64,000 nt of DNA, taken from NCBI GenBank assembly GCA_041391425.1, contig JAWKNZ010000005.1, positions 124,001 through 188,000 of the forward strand. Reading direction: 5' to 3'. The translations under genes and the position numbers were made by a program. Below, piece after piece: positions 9,686-18,414 of this stretch. The notes beneath the pieces were generated by a model that worked only from the letters and a program-made list of their open reading frames with translations, was not told the origin of the DNA and ran no database searches. Source of the stretch: JAWKNZ01 sp041391425. GTDB taxonomy: Bacteria > Bdellovibrionota_B > Oligoflexia > Oligoflexales > JAWKNZ01. Position 1 is the first letter of the stretch; each line of letters starts with the position of its first letter.

Positions 9686-10451
9686 ATGTTCTCAATGCTT
9701 AGATCTAAACCAGCATCCGCCAAGCTATTTGCCTTCAGCTGGATCTTCACTTTATGTCTAACAAATTACGCCATCGCTTCTGATAGCCTGATACTACTGA
9801 ACCAAAACAATAGTGCATTAGCCCTCAATTTTACCGATAGTACCAATCAAATACTGTTAGCTAAAAAGAAAAAACGTCGAAAAAGAAAAAAAGAAGAAAA
9901 AAAGCTCAAAAAGTAGAAGATGCAAATACTCAGGAACAAAATAATAAAGTTTCTAGCGACCAGCTCGCAAAAAGAGGAATGAAGGCGTATGCAGGTATTG
10001 TCACTGGCCTTGAAGGCGTAGATGATACAGTATTTGCTTTTGGAGGCGATTTCTACATGCCTATGGGAAAAATCTGAATTTACAAGTAGGCTCAATTTTT
10101 TGGCTACATGATATTGTTGAAGATGCCATAGCTACAAGACTAATGATAATATCTCCCGGAGTAGGAGCTGGCTATTTGCTAGGCCTAGCACCATCGATGC
10201 ATTTAGAAGCAGCGGCTAAACTCACATATTCGCAGTTTTCCGCTGTTGTAACTGTCGATGATGGGTCCGGATCGCTAACAGAAACAACCATTACAGAGTC
10301 CAGTGCGGGATTGACCCTTTCTGGAAGTTTTTGCTATGATATTGATGGGATGAGCTTGGGACCTGAAATTCAATATCCCATTTATTTCAGCGACAAATTT
10401 AAAGATGTATCCACAATTTACTTCCTTGCATTTGTCGGCTTCCACTTTTAG
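9686..10451 (+). pseudogene. Outer-membrane beta-barrel protein, broken by two frameshifts
   Basis: Three consecutive reading-frame pieces join into one protein. Piece 1 starts at ATG 9686 (GGAG upstream) and gives a signal peptide ending in AIAS and a Lys/Arg-rich stretch. A shift within the A-rich tract at about 9890-9905 moves to the frame that reads KAYAGIVTGLEGVDD and FAFGGDFYMPMGK. A second shift in an A5 run at 10068-10072 moves to NLNLQVGSIFW and on to the C-terminal IYFLAFVGFHF, with a terminal Phe typical of barrels. Each break needs only a single base, so sequencing error in homopolymers cannot be excluded. The barrel family was not identified. Confidence 0.7.
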
Positions 10452-10679
10452 CCTAACAATTCTTTTGCACACATGCTTTCTAAAAAATCCAAAAAACAGC
10501 TAAGTTATTATTTTTGCATCTTTTTTCTAAGGAACTTTACCTTCTAAAATGTGCGCTTATTAGAAGTTCTTTAGATAACGACTTGGTGTCCAAATTTCAG
10601 TAGAAACAAGTAGAAAAAAATTGCAAAAAAAAATACAAAGCTTGCGTCTGACTATCAAACTTTTAGGGAGCAGCTCGTA

Positions 10680-11441
10680 GTGGATTTACCGGTAGCAAAA
10701 CAACCTATTCAACTAAAAGGCGAGCAAGATAGGCTTTTTGCCGACGGCCCTTATCCAAAACCTTTTGAGTTTAATGATGAAGTTGTCAAGGTATTTGATG
10801 ATATGGTCTCAAGGTCTGTACCACTCTATGAAGAAGTCAACCGTAGTATTGCTCAATGGACATATTTATCTTTTCAACCTGGCTCTAATTTTTATGATAT
10901 TGGCTGTTCTACTGGAACGACTATAGAATTAGTCAGCCGCTTTTTACCGCCAGGAACTAGGTTTGTTGGCATTGATCTTTCTCCAGCAATGCTTGAAAAA
11001 GCACAAGAAAAATTAAAACAAGCTATGAGAAAACATTCCATAGACCTTTACTGTCAATCTGCGCTTGATTGCGATATTAACAATGCCTCTGTAGTTGTAA
11101 TGGCATATACCCTACAATTTATTCCGGTAGCAGATCGGCCTACGCTTCTTAAAAAGATCTATGCCGGCTTAAAACCGGGGGGAATCCTCTATCTATGCGA
11201 AAAACTACGTGGTGCATGTGCTGAATTTCATGAAATTGAAACAAGAATATACGAAAACTTCAAATTAAATGCAGGTTACTCCAAAACAGAAATTGAAAGA
11301 AAAAAAGAAGCATTAGATAATGTGCTAGTGCCGCTAACGTTAGATGAGCAGGTAAAAATCATAAAAGATGTCGGTTTCTACGCCTGCGAGCCAGTGATGA
11401 AGTGGAATAATTTTGCATCTATCATAGCGATAAAAAAATAA
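10680..11441 (+). CDS. cmoA: Carboxy-S-adenosyl-L-methionine synthase CmoA
   Basis: Makes carboxy-SAM from SAM and prephenate, the cofactor CmoB uses to form 5-carboxymethoxyuridine at wobble position 34 of tRNA. The 253 residues match the family length. The SAM-binding motif is YDIGCSTGTT, followed by FVGIDLSPAMLEKA. The family-specific stretches AYTLQFIP, IYAGLKPGGILYLCEK and the C-terminal WNNFASIIAIKK are present. By my alignment the E. coli Arg199 that binds the carboxyl group is a Lys here (ERKKEALDN). The start is GTG 10680 with AGGGAG upstream. The stop overlaps the start of cmoB (TAATG), as expected for a co-translated pair. Confidence 0.93.
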   Translation: MDLPVAKQPIQLKGEQDRLFADGPYPKPFEFNDEVVKVFDDMVSRSVPLYEEVNRSIAQWTYLSFQPGSNFYDIGCSTGTTIELVSRFLPPGTRFVGIDLSPAMLEKAQEKLKQAMRKHSIDLYCQSALDCDINNASVVVMAYTLQFIPVADRPTLLKKIYAGLKPGGILYLCEKLRGACAEFHEIETRIYENFKLNAGYSKTEIERKKEALDNVLVPLTLDEQVKIIKDVGFYACEPVMKWNNFASIIAIKK

Positions 11442-12400
11442 TGCCGACTGAAGATTATCTCAATACTTATCGAAGTCAAATCAGAGCTGATGCCATTCAA
11501 AGCCTCAGGGAAAAAAATGAAGGAAAGAAAACAGCAGAGAACCTAGCTATCTATCGCCATGCACTTTCCACCTTGCATAACTTTAAAACAAATAATATTG
11601 ATTTAGAAAAAAACGCTATAACAATAGGAACGCTAGACGAACTCTCTACCCAACAACAAAAAACTTTAAATGAGGCTCTTACAACCTTTATACCCTGGAA
11701 AAAAGGCCCTTTTAATCTTTTCGGGCAATATATCGATTCAGAGTGGCGTTCAGACCTTAAATGGGAACGCATCAAGAATTATATCGGACATCTGAAAGAT
11801 CAGAAAATCGCTGATATTGGCTGTAACAATGGATATTTTATGTTCCGTATGGCACCCGAGCAGCCAGAAATTGTAATTGGCTTTGAGCCTTATGCAAAAC
11901 ATTGGTTTGCCTACAACTTGATTCAAAGACTGGGAAATGTTCCTAACATATATTTTGAAATTTTTGGGACCGAGTATATAGACTTATATCCGAAGTTTTT
12001 TGACAAGGTATTCTGTTTGGGAATTCTCTATCATCAGACAGATCCCATTGCCACCCTAAGGAAAATATACGAAAGCTTGAGTAACAATGGTGAGATCATT
12101 ATCGATTGCCAAGGCATAGAAGGCAGCGAACCGATCGCCTTAGTGCCTAGCGGCCGCTATGCTCAAGCGCGAGGAATTTGGTACCTCCCCACAAAGGCCT
12201 GCTTAGAAAACTGGCTTAGAAGGACAAAATTTCGTCAAATAGAATGCTTTTATGATGAAAAACTATCTACTGACGAACAACGAACAACCCCTTGGGCACC
12301 AATAAAAAGCCTAAAAGACTTTTTGGATCCTAACGATATTAATAAAACAATCGAAGGATACCCGGCTCCTCGCCGTTTTTATTTTAGTGCAAAACGATAA
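11441..12400 (+). CDS. cmoB: tRNA U34 carboxymethyltransferase CmoB
   Basis: Transfers the carboxymethyl group of carboxy-SAM to 5-hydroxyuridine at position 34 of tRNA in the cytoplasm. The length (319 residues) equals that of characterised CmoB. An N-terminal helical part is followed by the diagnostic GPFNLFGQYIDSEWRSDLKW, the methyltransferase motif IADIGCNNGYFMFRM, CLGILYHQTDPIATL and the C-terminal PAPRRFYFSAKR. Start ATG 11441 overlaps the cmoA stop by one base, so translation is coupled. No terminator was seen directly after it; an intergenic gap of about 110 bases follows. Confidence 0.95.
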   Translation: MPTEDYLNTYRSQIRADAIQSLREKNEGKKTAENLAIYRHALSTLHNFKTNNIDLEKNAITIGTLDELSTQQQKTLNEALTTFIPWKKGPFNLFGQYIDSEWRSDLKWERIKNYIGHLKDQKIADIGCNNGYFMFRMAPEQPEIVIGFEPYAKHWFAYNLIQRLGNVPNIYFEIFGTEYIDLYPKFFDKVFCLGILYHQTDPIATLRKIYESLSNNGEIIIDCQGIEGSEPIALVPSGRYAQARGIWYLPTKACLENWLRRTKFRQIECFYDEKLSTDEQRTTPWAPIKSLKDFLDPNDINKTIEGYPAPRRFYFSAKR

Positions 12401-12510
12401 AATTAAAGCTACTGTGGATATCATCAGATACAACTGTTATAAATATAACTTAAGGAGCTATTTGGCATACAAATATTAACTCCCAATTCTAATGCGAAAA
12501 GGGTACGAAT

Positions 12511-13440
12511 TTGACTATTACTTCCATTACCAAATATATACTAACTTTTGTAAGTTTTGCTGTCATATTTATTTTTCAACCTGCATGTACAACTAAAAAA
12601 GTAGAAGTTGAAGAAGCAACTCAAGTATCAAACAAATCAAAACAAAAATTACCTTCTAGCGACCCAATAACACGTGCTGAAGAATTTATTATAGATGATC
12701 AGAGTGCAAAACCCATATATAAAAAAATAACTGAAATAGAAAAAAAAGATGGACTTAAAATAGATAAAGATAAGCTTCACACAGCAAGAGGATCTGCAAG
12801 CTGCAAAAAAGATGGTATCATTGTTAGTTGTTACTATAGAGTTAGATCTGGAAAATTAGAGCCCCTAGGAAGTCGCATAAAATTTGAAAAGGAAATAACA
12901 AAAAAGATCTGGCGATATTTTCTTGACGTACGTCCCGAATTAAAAAATGAATCAATCATCACCGGGGACTTGATTTGCGATTATTTAGGAAAAAAAACCC
13001 CTCCTTATAACATTGAAAAGCTAACCTGCAAAATTATTTATCCAAGATTATCAAATGAAGCTATTTTGGTTAAAGACACAGCGGAAAACATAGCTACATT
13101 ATTACGAGGAAATACCCCTTTTAAAAAAAGTCAAGATACTGTCTACGGTTCTATATTATGCCAATGGATCAAGGGGAGCAATCGTAGCCCTTGCGTTATA
13201 AGGCCAATTATAAAAGGCATTCTACAAGAAAAGTTTATTGAAGTTCCAGGAAGAGACTCTGGAGTCATAGGACCTCTGTTGTTAAGAACTGTTAAGGATA
13301 ACTTAGTACATCAAAAAGATATCACACCGAAAGCTAGCGACCTTCCCAGCGAAATAATGGGATCAATTATGTGTAATATCAACAGTAAATATTTTTTAAC
13401 GTTAGGAAAAAGAGAGGCTGTCTGTAGGATATCGATATAG
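12511..13440 (+). CDS. Unrecognised lipoprotein with conserved-looking Cys pairs
   Basis: TTG start at 12511 (no better in-frame start). Residues 8-25 are hydrophobic and end in FQPACTTKK, a plausible lipobox with Cys at about residue 26. The mature protein has a Lys/Ser-rich linker and then repeated segments around Cys residues: ASCKKDGIIVSCYYRVRSG, ITGDLICDYLG..LTCKIIYP and GSILCQWIKGSNRSPCVIRP, then GSIMCNINSK..AVCRISI. These look like three or four diverged copies of one short beta-hairpin motif with paired Cys. Followed 16 bases later by a perfect hairpin. No known family recognised. Confidence 0.6.
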   Translation: MTITSITKYILTFVSFAVIFIFQPACTTKKVEVEEATQVSNKSKQKLPSSDPITRAEEFIIDDQSAKPIYKKITEIEKKDGLKIDKDKLHTARGSASCKKDGIIVSCYYRVRSGKLEPLGSRIKFEKEITKKIWRYFLDVRPELKNESIITGDLICDYLGKKTPPYNIEKLTCKIIYPRLSNEAILVKDTAENIATLLRGNTPFKKSQDTVYGSILCQWIKGSNRSPCVIRPIIKGILQEKFIEVPGRDSGVIGPLLLRTVKDNLVHQKDITPKASDLPSEIMGSIMCNINSKYFLTLGKREAVCRISI

Positions 13441-13456
13441 ATTCGCACACGATAGA

Positions 13457-13518
13457 TATTAAGGGTAGCAAAACCTATGATAGCTGCCTTGCTATCATAG
13501 GTTTTGCTACCCTTAATA
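13457..13518. terminator. Perfect 28-bp hairpin between convergent genes (solo family D ends)
   Basis: Arms 13457-13484 and 13491-13518 are fully complementary over 28 bases, with a 6-base loop TGCCTT. The arm begins TATTAAGGGTAGCAAAACCT, the same sequence as the ends of element D1 at 1442-1567. It therefore looks like a D element reduced to its two ends. Its place between two convergent genes suggests it stops transcription from both sides, although the U-tract is poor. Repeat origin is well supported; terminator function is inference. Confidence 0.7.
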
Positions 13519-13523
13519 CATTT

Positions 13524-14270
13524 CTATAGGCTACTTAAAGACTGTACTGACATAACCCCATTGGGATCTAAAGGTTTATTTTTCTTGTCACGAACCTCGA
13601 AGTGTAGGTGCGCTCCTCGAGCATTTCCTGATCTGCCAACTCTAGCTATAATCTGCCCCGCTGAAACAACCTGATTTTTTTTCACGTATAGTATCGAGCA
13701 GTGGCCATAAAGCGTGCGAAAATTTTCGTGCTTAATAATAACGGTTCGCCCATAACCCTTTTTCCACCCAGAGAACTCAATCACTCCTGATTTTGCCGCT
13801 ATAACCTTCGTCCCTTTATCAGCCCCAATATCAATTCCATAATGCATTCGGCCCCGACGCCAACCATAATCCGAGGTAATTTTTCCACGGGTAGGCCAAT
13901 GCCAACCAAAATCCTTCCTATCTCCAAAAAAAAGCCCTGAACGTTTTGCCGATTTTTGCTTAGAAGATACGCCGTCTAAATCTAGATCTTTAGTTGCAGG
14001 CTCATTAATCATTGCGCTTGGGGATAGGCCTTTAGATCCAGGCTTTAAAATAATGACTTGCCCCGCATAGATAGTAGGATTATTTCCTAAACGGTTCAAA
14101 CGTACAATTTCTTGCCAAGACGTGTCATATTTTGTAGCTAAGGCAGATAATGTATCACCTTTTTCCAGTCTGACTTTATAAAATAAAACTTTGTTATTCT
14201 CTACAGACGTAGTGCGACAACCCCAAAGGGATAAAATTAAAAGAAGAAGACTAGAATTGAAAAAACGCAA
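13524..14270 (-). CDS. NlpD-like lipoprotein: LysM plus M23 peptidase domain
   Basis: Outer-membrane lipoprotein (signal peptide ending LSLWGC) with a LysM peptidoglycan-binding module at about residues 30-75 (VRLEKGDTLSALATKYD ... IYAGQVIILKPG) and a LytM/M23 domain at about 120-240. The zinc-site motifs are intact: MHYGIDIGA, LYGHCS and GAHLHFEV, so unlike E. coli NlpD/EnvC it could be an active endopeptidase. It probably cleaves peptidoglycan or activates amidases at division. TTG start 14270 is supported by GGAGG 7 bases upstream. surE lies upstream on the same strand, as in the surE-pcm-nlpD arrangement, but a family C element has landed between them. Confidence 0.88.
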   Translation of the reverse strand: MRFFNSSLLLLILSLWGCRTTSVENNKVLFYKVRLEKGDTLSALATKYDTSWQEIVRLNRLGNNPTIYAGQVIILKPGSKGLSPSAMINEPATKDLDLDGVSSKQKSAKRSGLFFGDRKDFGWHWPTRGKITSDYGWRRGRMHYGIDIGADKGTKVIAAKSGVIEFSGWKKGYGRTVIIKHENFRTLYGHCSILYVKKNQVVSAGQIIARVGRSGNARGAHLHFEVRDKKNKPLDPNGVMSVQSLSSL

Positions 14271-14326
14271 ACTTTACCTCCCTGAAGGAGAAAAAGCCCT
14301 CAGTATGAAAAGCTCAAAAAAACTTT

Positions 14327-14491
14327 GTAACTATTCAGCGTATCTTTTCCCTTCAATATGTCGCTTGATACATCGTCATCCTGAGTGAAGCGAAGGATCT
14401 CGAAATTGCGAAATAGACCCTTCGCTTCACTCAGGATGACGGGCAGCCAAGGCTTTGAATCGATCAGATAAAAAACACACTGAATAGTTAC
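14327..14491. repeat. Family C (IS66-like) MITE, copy C1
   Basis: Ends are inverted repeats GTAACTATTCAG... / ...CTGAATAGTTAC. Flanking bases AAAACTTT at 14319-14326 and 14492-14499 are a perfect 8-bp target duplication. Inside is a long hairpin whose arms contain CGTCATCCTGAGTGAAGCGA and its complement. GTAA ends with 8-bp duplications are the hallmark of the IS66 family. It separates surE from the nlpD-like gene and the right duplication overlaps the surE stop codon. Confidence 0.9.
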
Positions 14492-14497
14492 AAAACT

Positions 14498-15268
14498 TTA
14501 GCCGAATACTTTAGCTAAATCTTGCTCTAATTGCCGATGCCCTACTTCATCAAAAAGACTAGGTCTAAGAAAACTAATGGTTGCATAATTTTGATCAACA
14601 TATTCACAATCCGAGCCAGGAATATCTTCATAACCTTCCGCTTCACCGCCCATCCAATAATAATCCTTACCCCTCGGATCGGTTCCACGCATAAATTGAG
14701 GGTGATAATTGCGACGTCCCAGCACTGCCGGCTTAATCCCTTTAATATCCTCAATAGGAACACTAGGGACATTGATATTCATCAGTCCTCTAAAATTGCT
14801 ACATATATTTGCACGCTTTTCTAGTATTTTTTCTACAATGATAGCAGCAGTTTCATAGTTTAAATTTTTAGTATCTTGTCCATCACAAGATACAGCCATT
14901 GCCCTGCTACCTTGAAGCACTCCTTCAACTGCGGCTCCCACAGTTCCAGAATAAATAGTATCAGTGCCTAAATTTGCTCCACGATTGATACCACTAATCA
15001 CCCAATCAGGTTTACGGTCGAGCAACTCTCGGTAGGCAAATAGAACGCAATCTGCGGGAGTTCCTTCGACAGCATAAACATTTTCTTCTAACCTCTCATA
15101 ACGCAGAGGAGTTAAAATTGTAATTGAATGGCTGGTAGCAGATCTTTCAGTATGTGGAGCAACGACAACAACGTCACCAAATAAAGCCACTACGTTTGCT
15201 AAAATTCCAATCCCAGGTGCGTGCACGCCATCATCATTAGAAAGCAAAAACAGTGGCCTTTTAGACAT
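14498..15268 (-). CDS. surE: 5'-nucleotidase SurE
   Basis: Metal-dependent nucleoside-monophosphate phosphatase of the stationary-phase survival family. All signature blocks are present: LLSNDDGVHAPGI (metal-binding Asp-Asp), VVAPHTERSATSHSIT (Ser ligand) and SGINRGANLGTDTIYSGTVGAA (Asn ligand). The length of 256 residues is usual. ATG start 15268. The TAA stop at 14498-14500 just touches the target duplication of the downstream family C element, so the coding region is complete. In many Gram-negatives surE precedes pcm and nlpD; pcm is absent here. Confidence 0.95.
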   Translation of the reverse strand: MSKRPLFLLSNDDGVHAPGIGILANVVALFGDVVVVAPHTERSATSHSITILTPLRYERLEENVYAVEGTPADCVLFAYRELLDRKPDWVISGINRGANLGTDTIYSGTVGAAVEGVLQGSRAMAVSCDGQDTKNLNYETAAIIVEKILEKRANICSNFRGLMNINVPSVPIEDIKGIKPAVLGRRNYHPQFMRGTDPRGKDYYWMGGEAEGYEDIPGSDCEYVDQNYATISFLRPSLFDEVGHRQLEQDLAKVFG

Positions 15269-15308
15269 AAGCAGAGAACCTTACACAAGAAATATTTTCT
15301 CCAGTATA

Positions 15309-17321
15309 CTACAATGGATTGAAAACAAAAGGATAATTAATACTAACATCGGAGCCACCTCTTGGCTTAGGAAACTTCCAACGCTTTATACTACCGGTAA
15401 CACATCCTTGCATCCTCGCATCTGAGATCGAAGAATTGATAACTTTTACCGATTTAACAACACCGCTCAGCCCAATTACAAAGTTTGCTGATATTTTACC
15501 ACTCGCTTGGGGCGAGCGTTGCAAAAGCTGCTCATAGCAGTGGCGAATCTCATTAAGATGAGTTCTAATCACAGATAATACTTCTTGACTAGTCAGTCCT
15601 CCTGACACCGCAGGAGTGCTTACCGGTATATTAACACTAACTTGGCTACGCCCACGGCCTGAACCAAATTTATCTCCAAGCCCACCAGAGCCACCTTCTC
15701 CAGATCCGAAGCCCCCTGAGCCACTGCCAAAATTATTTATAGCATTTCCTGTTCCCTCAATTCCAACACTGACCCCTTTTCCCAAACCTCCAAGGCCAAG
15801 AGTTTTTGAACCACTACCACTCCCCCCACCAGCTCCCCCAGCTGAAGATTTAAAATCGGTTCTCACTGCGCCCGCACCTGTTTTTTGTATAACAAGCCCA
15901 GCGCCTAATCCAAGTTGACCTAGATTTACACCCGAGGCCTTTTTATTATTGACCCCCTCAACACCTTTAACACTTGATCTATCATTTCCCTTTCTAACAC
16001 CACCTTTTTGGCCCATACCACCACCTAAAGCTCCTCCAGCCTTACCTAATTTTCTATTCGCTAATTTAGGTCCGGCTAGACGCATGTCTGGATTTTTTGC
16101 TCCCGTACTTGGTATACCTGAGCTACCTTGAGGCTTAGGAACTGGTGGCTTATTCTGATTTTTCGGAGTTGCCACAAGTTTATTAAGCGGCTTTTCTGCA
16201 GGTTTCTCCACCGGCACTGGTTGTTTTGGCTTTTCTTTTTCTATAGGTTTTACTGGTTTCACTGGTTTAGGTTTAGGAGGAGGTGGAACTTTTTGTGGTT
16301 CAGGGTTTGTTTTAACCTCGGCAACCTTAACTTGCGGTTTTTTCTCTTTTTCGATTTTTTTCTCAGGACGTTCAGTTTCTGGAGTATGGACAATCGACCA
16401 AATATCGTCTTTATCATCATCCTTTTCTACCGGATTCATTAGCCAAATAGTCGGTATAAATATAAAATAGAAGAACATTGCAACAGACATTAGCGTTACA
16501 AACAAAGTATCCCTTGGTCCGGATTTTGGAAGGTTTAAAGCTGGAGGGCGCACATATAGCAAGAAATAACGCACAGCTCCATATTTAATATGAGCTATAT
16601 CACGTCGTCCCATTTTGTGGCGACTACCATTAACCTTTTCGACCTTACCCCCTTTACGCAATCTAGCTTCCATACCGTTGCGGAGGTTTAATTTATAACC
16701 CTTTTCTTCTATAGACGCTAAAGTATAGCTCTCAATATTTTCTTTACCAGCTGCAATAAAATGCGCCTTCGTCGGATCTCCAATAGTAATTTTTTCATAG
16801 CCTTCAACACCCTTTTGGAAGTGCTCAACTTCTAAAATAGTGTTTCCCCAGTAAGCGACACACTCAAGAACATCGCCACTCGGCTTTGCATCTCTTGGAG
16901 AAAAAAGAATTGCTTTATCAGCTCTTCTTTCCGTGGTATTTATAACTGTTTCATTTTTGCGTCTTTTAACCTTCTCACTCAAACTTTGCTCTTCAAATGC
17001 GCCAACTACCTTTTCCTCAGTATGAGTATTGAGAATTAGATTTACGGAACCTATTGTTATACTGTCACCTACCTTGATAGGAGATTCTACATTAATAGCA
17101 TTGCCATTAACCTTCACACCTTCTTCGGAGCCAAGATCTGTCACTGTCCAGTTACCATGATTATCACTCTCGAATAATGCATGAATTGGATCTACCTTGG
17201 CTGCGCGCAAGACAATATGATTGGAAGCCAAAGTACCTGCCATCATAGTTGGCTGATCAAGCGCAACCTTCTGTGGAATTTGGCCTGGAATTTCGAAATT
17301 TAGTTCTAAAGCCATCATCAT
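15309..17321 (-). CDS. FHA-domain, TonB-like trans-envelope protein with AgmX/PglI tail (GltG-like)
   Basis: The layout is cytoplasm to outer membrane. Residues about 5-95 are an FHA-like phosphothreonine-binding domain (VTDLGSEEGVKVNGNAI). A middle cytoplasmic region follows, then a membrane helix near 280-300 (TLMSVAMFFYFIFIPTIWL), a Pro/Lys-rich rod of the TonB type (about 325-400) and a long Gly-rich region. The C-terminal 95 residues have the AgmX/PglI tail: TSQEVLSVIRTHLNEIRHCYEQ, then GCVTGSIKRWKFPKP. In Myxococcus xanthus such proteins (GltG, GltJ) link the AglRQS proton-driven motor to the outer membrane. It is the last gene of a minus-strand cluster with TolQ/TolR homologues. Exact orthology to GltG versus GltJ is not settled; it lacks the zinc finger and GYF parts of GltJ. 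Confidence 0.85.
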   Translation of the reverse strand: MMMALELNFEIPGQIPQKVALDQPTMMAGTLASNHIVLRAAKVDPIHALFESDNHGNWTVTDLGSEEGVKVNGNAINVESPIKVGDSITIGSVNLILNTHTEEKVVGAFEEQSLSEKVKRRKNETVINTTERRADKAILFSPRDAKPSGDVLECVAYWGNTILEVEHFQKGVEGYEKITIGDPTKAHFIAAGKENIESYTLASIEEKGYKLNLRNGMEARLRKGGKVEKVNGSRHKMGRRDIAHIKYGAVRYFLLYVRPPALNLPKSGPRDTLFVTLMSVAMFFYFIFIPTIWLMNPVEKDDDKDDIWSIVHTPETERPEKKIEKEKKPQVKVAEVKTNPEPQKVPPPPKPKPVKPVKPIEKEKPKQPVPVEKPAEKPLNKLVATPKNQNKPPVPKPQGSSGIPSTGAKNPDMRLAGPKLANRKLGKAGGALGGGMGQKGGVRKGNDRSSVKGVEGVNNKKASGVNLGQLGLGAGLVIQKTGAGAVRTDFKSSAGGAGGGSGSGSKTLGLGGLGKGVSVGIEGTGNAINNFGSGSGGFGSGEGGSGGLGDKFGSGRGRSQVSVNIPVSTPAVSGGLTSQEVLSVIRTHLNEIRHCYEQLLQRSPQASGKISANFVIGLSGVVKSVKVINSSISDARMQGCVTGSIKRWKFPKPRGGSDVSINYPFVFNPL

Positions 17322-17418
17322 GCTAATTCCGTATCATATTTTGCAAAATATTAAAAAAATCATCTTATTATTTATTATCTCGCTTTAGGGCAAAAATGAA
17401 AAGAGTAAGGAGAAATAT

Positions 17419-18414
17419 TTACTCACCTCTCATTTGATTCAAAGTTGCATAACCTTGCTGATCCCATTCAGGAGAGCCCCCGCGTAGCTTTAAAGCTTTG
17501 TTGATTAAAATTTTAGCTTGCTTTATATTTTTCTTACCAAGCCATTCAAATAGCCCACAATTAAAAATTGTCGGTTTATGCTCTTTACCACCCATTAACT
17601 TCTTACACAGCCGACCAGCTTCTTCATTTTCCCCGTTCTGTCGCGCTATAATTAGTTTTGCAGATTCGCTAAACCAATCATTGTGAACCCTCGCAAGCAT
17701 TCTTTTTGCAGTTGATAAATCGCCATATTTCAAGCTTAAAAAGCCAAGATTTAACATAGCAGCCTCGTAATCAGAAACCACTTTCAATGCATCTTTAAAA
17801 TATTCAGCTGCTTCGGGAACCCTATCTTCCATTAAAGTAATTACTCCCAATGCATTTAATGCTGCAGCTTTAATCTTACGATGTTTAGATGTTGTTAATG
17901 GTAAAATTAGAAAATCAAACATACCAAAATCTTTGGATTGCAAAGCAGCTAAAGCCAGCTCAAGCTTCACAACCTCTGGTAGATCATGCGATACGCCAGC
18001 TTTTAATTCAATATCTGCCAGTTGTCTGGCGTCAGATAATATGGCAGAAAAAGGTTTTGCTGCTAGTCTTTGGGCAGAAATCATTGAAACTAACGCATTT
18101 TTTGCCTTAGCATCTAATCCCTTTGCTGACGAGCTCAATTTCGAAGTAAGTTGGGCAGCATTTGCCCTACTTACAACCTTTGAAGTCATCGCATTATTCG
18201 ACAAGCTATGAACAAAAGTTTGTCCAACACCACGATCAGAACTATCAATTTCTTTAGATTTTGTTGTCGCCTTATTAGAGTCCCCAGCGGCTGGCCCTCG
18301 CCCACCAACTGGCTTATTGCCACCTGTTGCACATTGAATAAGCAAAACTGATAGAGAACAACATAAAAGCTCTATCAATGAAATCCTTGTTGAGAATGTC
18401 TTAAATAGCTTCAT
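17419..18414 (-). CDS. TPR lipoprotein of the gliding-type cluster (AglT/GltE-like)
   Basis: Signal peptide with lipobox VLLIQCATGG, so lipidated at about Cys28. A Ser/Ala/Lys-rich region is followed by TPR-like helical pairs at about residues 140-300 (AALNALGVITLMEDRVPEAAEYFKDALKV, then AAMLNLGFLSLKYGDLSTAKRML). In M. xanthus, AglT/GltE is a TPR lipoprotein of the Glt complex, and place and architecture here fit that role. ATG at 18414 directly follows the stop of the preceding gene, with GGGAGA just upstream. Assignment to GltE is by context and domain type, not by a searched alignment. Confidence 0.75.
   Translation of the reverse strand: MKLFKTFSTRISLIELLCCSLSVLLIQCATGGNKPVGGRGPAAGDSNKATTKSKEIDSSDRGVGQTFVHSLSNNAMTSKVVSRANAAQLTSKLSSSAKGLDAKAKNALVSMISAQRLAAKPFSAILSDARQLADIELKAGVSHDLPEVVKLELALAALQSKDFGMFDFLILPLTTSKHRKIKAAALNALGVITLMEDRVPEAAEYFKDALKVVSDYEAAMLNLGFLSLKYGDLSTAKRMLARVHNDWFSESAKLIIARQNGENEEAGRLCKKLMGGKEHKPTIFNCGLFEWLGKKNIKQAKILINKALKLRGGSPEWDQQGYATLNQMRGE

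Noticed and set aside
15616..16442. Pro-, Trp- and Phe-rich plus-strand ORFs
   Set aside because: They are reverse-strand shadows of the Gly- and Pro/Lys-rich regions of the FHA/TonB-like gene.
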